DNA from: Algoriphagus lacus
GTDB taxonomy: Bacteria; Bacteroidota; Bacteroidia; Cytophagales; Cyclobacteriaceae
DNA length: 64,000 bases
Assembly: GCF_003583985.1 (NCBI RefSeq)
Contig: NZ_QXML01000002.1
Coordinates: forward strand, 124,001 to 188,000
Reading direction: 5' to 3'
Shown: piece by piece, positions 47,962 to 55,412 of the stretch
Layout of the letters: the number at the start of each line of letters is the position of its first letter
Numbering within the stretch: position 1 is the stretch's first letter
Made by a program: the position numbers and the translations under genes
The notes under the pieces: model-generated
The model's input: only the letters and a program-made list of their open reading frames with translations
Database searches by the model: none
Told to the model about the DNA's origin: nothing

Positions 47962-49467
47962 TCAATAACCCGGGTTTTGAGTAATTGAAGGGTTGATTCG
48001 GATTTGGTCAGCAGGAATAGGGAACAATACCTGATATTCCTCAAACGTGTAATCATCTGCTGAGAATGGTATTCCTCCTCTGCTGGTGGTAGGCTTAGCC
48101 TTTTCACCTTGCCCATGCTTCACTAATACCGATTTAATTTGAGCAGGGGTTAAGGTCCTCTTTAGATCAAACCAACGGTGGTTTTCAAACGCAAGTTCAA
48201 TTCTTCTTTCCTTCAATACAGCTTCTCTAAACTGATCTTTGCTGAGTCCACTTAGGGGAGCTAGTCTTGCGCGGATTCTTACCGAATTCAGGTATTCGAA
48301 GGACTCGGTAGTAGGGCCACTTTGTTCATTAATTGCTTCAGCAAGCATTAGCAACACGTCTGAGTAACGAAGGATAGGCCAGTTGTCATTGGTGACCCCT
48401 CGGATTGAGTGCGGATTATTGTACTTGTTGATGAAAGGTACCGGTACCCAACTTCCGTTGTTTGCGGTATACCCCTCCTTGAGCGAAACATCCTTTCGAG
48501 CGTCTCCGGGCTCATACAGCGCAATAAATTCATTGGATGGGATATTCCATCCACCACCATCTTGTCCTGGGAATTTAATTACTGCCCCTTGAGAAGCCAG
48601 AGGGGCAAAAGTGTAGATGAAGGAACTGTTAACCCCGAATGTATTTTCACCCTGATATTGACAATCCCAAATCGATTCCTTGTGATTTTTGTTCTCTGGC
48701 TTAAATACATCTGCATAGTTTGGCAGAAGCCCATATCCCAAAGTCAAAACAGGTTTTAGAATATTAATTGCCTCTGCATACTCTTTGCGCTGTAGTCTTA
48801 CCCTTCCTAGAATACCATGAGCCGCACCTTTGGTGATTCTGCCGATCTGTGAAGCAGGATAAGAAGTTGGGAGTAAGTTAGCGGCTTCGGTTAAGTCAGA
48901 GATAATTAATTTGTAGACTTCTTCCTGCGGACTTCTGGCCAATTGAAATGCCTCACCTGGAGTTTTGATTGGAGCAGTTACAATGATGACATCACCGAAT
49001 AACCTTACCATATCAAAATACAAATAAGCTCTGATTACTTTTAGTTCACCTTCGGAACGGTCTTTAATCGCTTGACTTGCCGTTGATGTTTTCAGATTTT
49101 CAAGAGTAGTATTGACGTTGACCAGAATATTGTAGACGTTGTTATAAAGTGAAGCGAAGTTGGGAGTGCCGGCATTATATTGCCAATATTCCAAAGCTTC
49201 CAAGGCAGGTCCTTGACCGCGGTTACCAACATTAAAGTGCAAGGTGGTATTGTCGCTGACAAACTCCGTATACTGCCAATGGTTATTGAAATAGCCTCTC
49301 AGCATTCCGTAGATTCCGATTACAGCTTGTTCAACTTCCTGGTCGTTTTCGTAAAAGGTACTGGATACAACTACTGTTGGGTCGGTTTTATCAAGGAAAT
49401 CCTCTCCACAGGCACCAAGTCCCAAGGTTAAGATTAAGGCTTGTATATAGATTGATATCTTTTTCAT
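47962..49467 (-). CDS. SusD/RagB family glycan-binding lipoprotein
   Basis: A 501-residue surface lipoprotein that hands glycans to SusC. Signal peptide with lipobox (LGLGAC20). TPR-like helices and the SusD signature segments are seen: AIKDRSEGELKVIRAYLYFDMVRLFGDVI in pieces near 130-160, the NWPILRYSDVLLMLAEA helix, VRIRARLAPL, and ERRIELAFENHRWFDLKR near the C-terminus, with the usual LFPIPADQIRINP end. It follows SusC by 12 bases, the normal arrangement. The bound glycan cannot be told from sequence. Confidence 0.96.
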   Translation of the reverse strand: MKKISIYIQALILTLGLGACGEDFLDKTDPTVVVSSTFYENDQEVEQAVIGIYGMLRGYFNNHWQYTEFVSDNTTLHFNVGNRGQGPALEALEYWQYNAGTPNFASLYNNVYNILVNVNTTLENLKTSTASQAIKDRSEGELKVIRAYLYFDMVRLFGDVIIVTAPIKTPGEAFQLARSPQEEVYKLIISDLTEAANLLPTSYPASQIGRITKGAAHGILGRVRLQRKEYAEAINILKPVLTLGYGLLPNYADVFKPENKNHKESIWDCQYQGENTFGVNSSFIYTFAPLASQGAVIKFPGQDGGGWNIPSNEFIALYEPGDARKDVSLKEGYTANNGSWVPVPFINKYNNPHSIRGVTNDNWPILRYSDVLLMLAEAINEQSGPTTESFEYLNSVRIRARLAPLSGLSKDQFREAVLKERRIELAFENHRWFDLKRTLTPAQIKSVLVKHGQGEKAKPTTSRGGIPFSADDYTFEEYQVLFPIPADQIRINPSITQNPGY

Positions 49468-49479
49468 TTTGTGTTACGA

Positions 49480-52400
49480 TTAAAAATTGATGGTTGCTCC
49501 AAAGGTGAATGTTCTCGGTATAGGATAAGCCTCGTCATCAGACCCAATATTGACTCCCCCCCTTGCGTTCACATCAGGGTTGGTACCTGGGTAATCTGTG
49601 AACAGGAATAAATTCTCTCCACTAAAGAAGACCCTTGTTGGAAATTTGAAGGTGTTTTGAGGGATAGAATAGCCTAAGGTGACGTTTCTCATCCAAAAAT
49701 GGGATGCATCATAAATGTATCTTGAGCTTGCTTCTCTTTCCCATTTCCAGGTATTTGAAGTTGGAATTATTCCATCTCCAGGCATTTCGGCAGATCTGAA
49801 ACGATCGGTTGCAGCAGCTTGAAGAATGTTAAACACACCGTCCATATTCAAAGTAGTAGCCTCGATATTTCTCATCATATCGTAATTGAAGGCTCCATTG
49901 AATAGAATATTGAAATCAAATCCTCCCACATCACCGCCAATGGTCCAGCCTAGAATCATGGCAGGATGAGGATTTCCAATTTCAACCATGTCCTTGGTAT
50001 CATATGAAATTACGCCGTCCCCATTAGTATCAGCATGTTTGTATACCCCGGGGATTGCACCGTCTTGTTTTGGCCAGTTTTTCACCTCTTCGTCTGTTTG
50101 GAACATTCCCACCTTCTGGTATCCATAGAGCATAGCCATCGGTCTTCCTACTTTGGAAACATTATATGTTCCGTAGAAACTTCCGCTCCAAATGGCATCA
50201 GCATCACCTCTTAATTCGAGAACTTCATTTCTGTTGAATGTGAGGTTTAGATTAGTTCGGAGGTTTACTTTGCTAATTCGAGTTCGGAAATCCAAACTAA
50301 GTTCGACACCAGTGTTTTTAACCTTTCCAACATTGCCCAACGACGTTGTAAAACCCGATGCAGCAGGTAGCTCCACAGAAAGCAACATGTCGTTGGTAAG
50401 ACGATTGTAGTATTCTGCAGTCAAGATCAATTTGTTGTCGAACATGGCAAAATCCAATCCGATATCTGTTTGCTGAGATTGCTCCCAACCCAAATCACTG
50501 TTGCTGAAGTTTGAAAGTGTCAATCCATTGACGATGGTTCCTCCTAGTACATAGTTGGAAGCTCTCATCAAGCTTAGGCTGGAATAGTTACCTATCGCGT
50601 TGTTGCCAGTAATACCCCAGCTGCCTCTTAGCTTCATATCGGTAATCCAACTTGTCTTAGGGAAGAAGCCTTCTTCAGAAATTCTCCATCCGGCAGAGAA
50701 TGCAGGGAAGTTTCCGTACTTATTATTAGTTCCAAAACGGGAACTGCCCTCTCTTCTAAAAGAAGCTGAAAAAAGATATCTATCGTCATAAGAATAGTTA
50801 GCCCTGGCCATATATGCCAGTAAGCTCCATCCAAATTCACCCGATGTGGAGGTGGTTCTGGTGGCTGCGCTCAGGTATCTGGTCTCATTGCTCGCAAAAC
50901 CATTCCCGTTTCCTTGAAGAAATCTGGTGGTTTCAGTCTGTGCAGAGAAACCCAAAAGTGCGTCGATTCTGTGCTTATTGATCACCTTAGTATAGGTAAG
51001 CAACTGATCAGCTCCGACATTAAGGGTTTCCTGAGTTCTTTGAAGCAGAGTTGCTTCTCTTGGAGGTGGCTGGTTGAAACCAGCACCGGCAATTGTTGAT
51101 GGCCTGAATTCCTGCTGGTCAGTTCCTAGGATGGTGGTATTTACAGCAGATCGAAATTTGAAGTCTTTCAAAAAGCTAAATTCTATAAATCCACTGGCTA
51201 AAATGTTATTGGTGGTTAACTTTCTGGTCGTTTCATGCAATTCCTGGACTACGTTAGCAGTTCCAAAAATCCCGTTGGTACCTCCGATATAAGAATTGAA
51301 AGTGCCATCTTCCTTATAGACAGGATAGCGAGGATCAGCCCAAAGTGCTCTACCTATAATGGCATCTCGACCACTAGTTGGTGCATAGTTTTCTCTTGCA
51401 TGGGAAGCACTCAGATTCAAACCCATCATTATAAAATCATTGACCTTGCCGTCAACATTTGCCCGGAGATTGAACCTTTCAAAGTCAGTTTTGATGACTG
51501 CGCCTTCCTGCTTTACATATCCGGCTGAAACCAAAGAACGGATATCACCTTTTCCTGCCGTTAGTGTGGCATTGTAATTTTGGAATCTTGCGTTTTGGTT
51601 CATGATTTCATCAAACCAATCGGTGTTATACTTGGTCTCCTCTGGATATCGGAATTCTGCTGGTACTTCTTCTAGAGACGGCTCTCTTTTTTCAAAGTAT
51701 CTAATTTTATCTTCGAAGCTTTCCTTTTTGAAAGTGGCAAATTCAACCCCATTCATCATTTTGGTTCTCCTGTTGTCAGGGACATTGGTAAAGCCTGAAT
51801 TAGCAAAAAACTCAAATCCGACTTTCCCTTCCTTTGCGCTTTTGGTTGTGATCAGTACTACCCCATTTGATCCCCTCGCACCATAGATTGCAGTGGAGGC
51901 AGCATCTTTCAATACTGAGATACTTTCAATATCAGCGGGGTTGATATTTTGACCCAAAGAGTTTCCTATGGGGAATCCATCGACAACAAACAGAGGTGCA
52001 CTACCTGCGCCCAATGAACCCAAACCACGGATGGTGATTTGCATTTCTTCACCTGGTCGACCGGATTGCTGCCGCACTTGCACGCCTGCTGCCTGTCCCT
52101 GAAGTAATCTGGAGACGTTCGTGGTGGGAACGTTTCCAATAGCTTCCATATTAATGACTGATACGGCAGAGGTAATGTCTGCTTTCCTTTGGGAGCCGTA
52201 TCCTACTACAACCACTTCGCTGAGATCTTCCGTGGAAAGAGACAGCTCGACGTCATATTGGGACAAACCTGATTGTACCGCCATTTCACTGTCTTTAAAT
52301 CCAATGAAACTGAAGACTAAAGTTTCACCTGTAGCGGCTTGCAAGGTAAACTTCCCGTCCGCATCAGTTATGGTGACTCTGTTTGTGCCTTTGATCATGA

Positions 52401-52560
52401 CTGTCGCCCCAGGGAGGGGTTGTTGGTCATCAGCGGAAATTACTTTCCCGGAAATCGATCCTGTACTTTGGCCAAATGAGGGAAGGCAGGCAAAAAAGAA
52501 TATTGCGTAGAGCAAATACTTTTTAAGTGTCTGACCAAAGGGTTGAAATTTTTGTTTCAT
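49480..52560 (-). CDS. SusC/RagA family TonB-linked outer-membrane transporter
   Basis: A 1026-residue TonB-dependent glycan transporter. Order: signal peptide (about 1-31, ending SFGQ), carboxypeptidase-regulatory-like domain (about 35-110), TonB-box region (DLSEVVVVGYGSQRK), plug (about 125-240, including the ITIRGLGSLGAGSAPLFVVD motif of SusC proteins) and a 22-strand barrel, ending RTFTFGATINF. It is normal in length and starts an apparent transcript with SusD. No sigma/anti-sigma or hybrid two-component regulator gene is found beside it, so its control is not evident. Confidence 0.97.
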   Translation of the reverse strand: MKQKFQPFGQTLKKYLLYAIFFFACLPSFGQSTGSISGKVISADDQQPLPGATVMIKGTNRVTITDADGKFTLQAATGETLVFSFIGFKDSEMAVQSGLSQYDVELSLSTEDLSEVVVVGYGSQRKADITSAVSVINMEAIGNVPTTNVSRLLQGQAAGVQVRQQSGRPGEEMQITIRGLGSLGAGSAPLFVVDGFPIGNSLGQNINPADIESISVLKDAASTAIYGARGSNGVVLITTKSAKEGKVGFEFFANSGFTNVPDNRRTKMMNGVEFATFKKESFEDKIRYFEKREPSLEEVPAEFRYPEETKYNTDWFDEIMNQNARFQNYNATLTAGKGDIRSLVSAGYVKQEGAVIKTDFERFNLRANVDGKVNDFIMMGLNLSASHARENYAPTSGRDAIIGRALWADPRYPVYKEDGTFNSYIGGTNGIFGTANVVQELHETTRKLTTNNILASGFIEFSFLKDFKFRSAVNTTILGTDQQEFRPSTIAGAGFNQPPPREATLLQRTQETLNVGADQLLTYTKVINKHRIDALLGFSAQTETTRFLQGNGNGFASNETRYLSAATRTTSTSGEFGWSLLAYMARANYSYDDRYLFSASFRREGSSRFGTNNKYGNFPAFSAGWRISEEGFFPKTSWITDMKLRGSWGITGNNAIGNYSSLSLMRASNYVLGGTIVNGLTLSNFSNSDLGWEQSQQTDIGLDFAMFDNKLILTAEYYNRLTNDMLLSVELPAASGFTTSLGNVGKVKNTGVELSLDFRTRISKVNLRTNLNLTFNRNEVLELRGDADAIWSGSFYGTYNVSKVGRPMAMLYGYQKVGMFQTDEEVKNWPKQDGAIPGVYKHADTNGDGVISYDTKDMVEIGNPHPAMILGWTIGGDVGGFDFNILFNGAFNYDMMRNIEATTLNMDGVFNILQAAATDRFRSAEMPGDGIIPTSNTWKWEREASSRYIYDASHFWMRNVTLGYSIPQNTFKFPTRVFFSGENLFLFTDYPGTNPDVNARGGVNIGSDDEAYPIPRTFTFGATINF

Positions 52561-53060
52561 AGCTTAGTCGTTAGTAGAATGATAAAATTGATAGTGCTTT
52601 AAGGTTGTTAAATCTATTTTTCCACCTATCAAAGAGCGTCCTGTACTGTCCTAGTTTTTAAAAATTTTAAACCAAGTTTTGACAAAAAATCAAATTAATA
52701 TTTTTTAGTTGATCTAAATGGAAAAATATTATCTAATGTCTCGTATTGGGACAATAAGAAAGGTATTTTGATCAAACTCCCCTAATACGGTTTGAAAGGC
52801 GCATTTATGAGGAATTACTTGGATTACCCGTCAGTTTTCAAAATGGAAAAACATGCACAATTCATCTTATACAGGATCCAGAAGATGCCTAGTTTTGATA
52901 GGATTTCCACTGGCCTGGAGCAAAAGGATTTTCAAATGAATTCCGGAGAAAAAATGAAAGTTAAAATTGCGGAAGGGGATGGATTTGTTCTCAAATTAAT
53001 CGAGAATTGATTTTCCTTGATGTCATGCTGATACGTAATGCAGTGGCTTAATGGAAAGCT
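52561..53060. other. Intergenic region (500 bases) with one weak open frame
   Basis: This gap holds the SusC promoter region (52561-52780, AT-rich) and the weak frame at 52807-53010. No tRNA, repeat or terminator was recognised. The absence of a regulator gene is notable. Confidence 0.5.
52807..53010 (+). pseudogene. Small open frame, possible remnant of a glycoside-hydrolase C-terminus
   Basis: A 67-codon frame opposite to its neighbours. The last 20 or so residues (MNSGEKMKVKIAEGDG followed by FVLKLIEN) have the beta-strand pattern that ends several glycoside hydrolases (GH97/GH36-like C-terminal sandwich). The upstream part has no recognisable domain. This could be the tail of a lost enzyme or a chance frame. 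No signal peptide is present. Confidence 0.25.
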
Positions 53061-55238
53061 CTATTTTTCCACCACCAGCCAAGTATATCCGTTTGCAGGG
53101 ATTTCCACTTTGAGGCTTGCTTCGAAGTTTCTGTTCAGCTGCAACCTTTGGATTTCCCCATCTTCCTGTCGGATACTGATCTGATCGGTCAAACCCGTGT
53201 AATACATCGGGAGTCGGATCTCCTTTTTCATCGGTTCAGCAGTGGGGTTGAACAGCATGACAAGTGCTTTTTCTTTTCCATTAGGATCCACATGCATCCA
53301 ACCGTCCCAGTCTCTGCCATCCGCTCTTCTTAATCGGATGATATCCGAGTTGAGGATGTTTCTGTATTTTTTGTACCAGTCGATGACCCCGATTACTACC
53401 GCTTTGGTTTCCTCAGTGTCGTAAAGCCTTGGACCGCGGTAGCAGGCTTGAATTCCTGCCCCATAATATTGCATCATGAGTTGCCTGTAGTCATCCAAAT
53501 GGGCATTAAGCGGTTCCAAAACTGCATCCGCACCTCCTCCATGGTAGGCCGTAAGTGGCACGAATCCCCAGCCCATGGAAGGAGTTTTCTCCCAGGTGGC
53601 ATCGAAGATATTCTGTCGGTTTAGGATCTTTTGACGCTCTCTAGGCAAAGCAAAATTCACTTCCCGATAGCCCATGGCAATCTTGTGTGTGCCGTCCAGG
53701 AAGTACCAGTCCGGAGCATTGATGTAGATTCCTTTTGAATTCATCCATTGGTAAAGACCTTTTTGAAGGTTGATCTGAACCCACTGAGAGTCCTCCAGTC
53801 CCTTGTGTCCCGGATGCGATATGGAGGCGCAGACGTCTCCTGGATAAGGACCGTCATTTTCGAAGATGTCAAATCCCGTTTCGGAGAAAAAGAATCTGAG
53901 TTTATCCAGGTAGTTCAGTCCCCATTCGCTGGCCAGACAGGGCGCATTGCCAAAGAAAGCTCCTCCGGGTTTGCCGGTAACCGGACTGATGACGTCCGTC
54001 TCCGGGCCGATGGTCCGCGAGGAAAACAAGGAATATCCTCCGATTTTGATTCCTCTTTCGTGGGCATAATCCGCAAGGGTTTTCCAGCGCTGGATGTTTT
54101 CCGGAGAATTGTCTTCCATGTTGATGTGGCTGCCAAAACTCAGAATCAGTGCCTCATAGCCTGTGGCCACACATTGGTCTATGGCCGTGCGTACTTGCTC
54201 ATCTGTTTTGCTGACCAAGTGCATGAAAATGGGATTTTGCATTGCCCAAGGCGCCAAAGCCCGGTACATTTTCCGACGGGCCAGCCCATTTCGCTCCCGG
54301 TCGTAGCTGTCCAGTATGAGTTCGTAGGTGCGGATGGACTGAAAATTTTCACCGGGTTTTAAGTCGACTCCAATGCCTTTTTCTGGGTAAACTTCCATGA
54401 TACTCGGAGTTTGGTAGTCGTAATTGACCTGAGAAGTGTAGGTCGAGTCTGACTTCCAATGCGTGGCCTGAGCACTGATTTCCGCATTCATTGAATTGTT
54501 GAACGCAAAGTTGTTTTCGATATACAGCTGATGGGGCTTTTTCATCTGAGTGGTTTTGCCAACCACAGCAGATTCCTCCTCCACAGTACCCAAAATTTCA
54601 TTGACCACCTGATCGATGTGGTAAGAATTTCCCCCAGGGTTTTCCAAAGTAAGGTACTTGCCCAGCAAAGGAAGGTTGTCATAGACTTCGTAATGAACTT
54701 TGAGCAGGAGCCCTGGCAAGTCCGGATGAGTGTAGGCAAAAGAGATTTTTTTGCCGGTTGCAGCCTGGTCCTGACTGGTCCAAAACTGAATTTTGGAAGG
54801 GAAATGTGCCGTGATTTCCGAAAGGGAATAATCCTGAAATTGGAAATTGTTTGCTGGGGTCTCGACCATTTCCAGCCACTCTTTTTTGAAATACCCCTTT
54901 TCTTTGAAATTCAATCGGGCACCCACCTCGTAAGTTTTTCCATCCACGGTAATTCTCGCCTCAGGCATGATGGTCCGGAGTAGTTGTTCACCTGTCATCA
55001 GATTGGTGAAGTCATGGCAAGCGGGATTTGGAGAAAGAAAAAAAGTCCGTTGGATCAGTCCGTTTCGGAGTTGGATTTCAGTTGGGGAAATTTTCAGAAT
55101 TTCGGCAGGTCTGGACTTTCCGTCTATCAACCAATCTCCTCCGGAATCCTGGGCTTGAGCTGTTCCAAAAAATAAGACGAACAAGCAGAGGAGGGTAGCA
55201 AGTTTTGCACTGGAAGCCGGAATAAGATGGATTTTCAC
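53061..55238 (-). CDS. Exported TIM-barrel glycoside hydrolase (alpha-galactosidase-like, family unsure)
   Basis: A 725-residue enzyme counted from GTG 55238, which opens a signal peptide (LLCLFVLFFGTAQAQ); the frame continues 29 codons upstream to a TTG, but those residues lack signal character. An N-terminal beta-sandwich (about 40-310) is followed by a catalytic barrel (about 310-620) and a C-terminal beta-domain (PTAEPMKKEIRLP to YTWLVVEK). The barrel shows RWKTLADYAHERGIKIGGYSLFSS in parts, LASEWGLNYLDKLRFFF and GFDIFENDGPYPGDVC, the last a clan GH-D-like strand with a likely catalytic Asp. The exact family is not certain. It lies between SusC and the sugar dehydrogenase gene, on the same strand. 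Confidence 0.8.
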   Translation of the reverse strand: MKIHLIPASSAKLATLLCLFVLFFGTAQAQDSGGDWLIDGKSRPAEILKISPTEIQLRNGLIQRTFFLSPNPACHDFTNLMTGEQLLRTIMPEARITVDGKTYEVGARLNFKEKGYFKKEWLEMVETPANNFQFQDYSLSEITAHFPSKIQFWTSQDQAATGKKISFAYTHPDLPGLLLKVHYEVYDNLPLLGKYLTLENPGGNSYHIDQVVNEILGTVEEESAVVGKTTQMKKPHQLYIENNFAFNNSMNAEISAQATHWKSDSTYTSQVNYDYQTPSIMEVYPEKGIGVDLKPGENFQSIRTYELILDSYDRERNGLARRKMYRALAPWAMQNPIFMHLVSKTDEQVRTAIDQCVATGYEALILSFGSHINMEDNSPENIQRWKTLADYAHERGIKIGGYSLFSSRTIGPETDVISPVTGKPGGAFFGNAPCLASEWGLNYLDKLRFFFSETGFDIFENDGPYPGDVCASISHPGHKGLEDSQWVQINLQKGLYQWMNSKGIYINAPDWYFLDGTHKIAMGYREVNFALPRERQKILNRQNIFDATWEKTPSMGWGFVPLTAYHGGGADAVLEPLNAHLDDYRQLMMQYYGAGIQACYRGPRLYDTEETKAVVIGVIDWYKKYRNILNSDIIRLRRADGRDWDGWMHVDPNGKEKALVMLFNPTAEPMKKEIRLPMYYTGLTDQISIRQEDGEIQRLQLNRNFEASLKVEIPANGYTWLVVEK

Positions 55239-55358
55239 GGAGAAGGGTTTTGGGCTGAATTGAAAAGTAATTAGGAATCTGAAAATAAGACTTCTGCTGA
55301 ATAATAGTGTCCCGGGGGAGGCCAATAGTCGGAATGTTGGCAGGCTAAAAACGAAAAA

Positions 55359-55382
55359 GCCCTGTCTCTTTCGAAACAGGGC
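55359..55382 (-). terminator. Rho-independent terminator after the sugar dehydrogenase gene
   Basis: Stem GCCCTGT/ACAGGGC with an AA/TTTC-rich loop, followed on the minus strand by a T run (complement of AAAAA). It separates the dehydrogenase from the glycoside hydrolase. Confidence 0.8.
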
Positions 55383-55412
55383 ATGATTATTCTCTTTTGC
55401 GACTAGGAGGAT

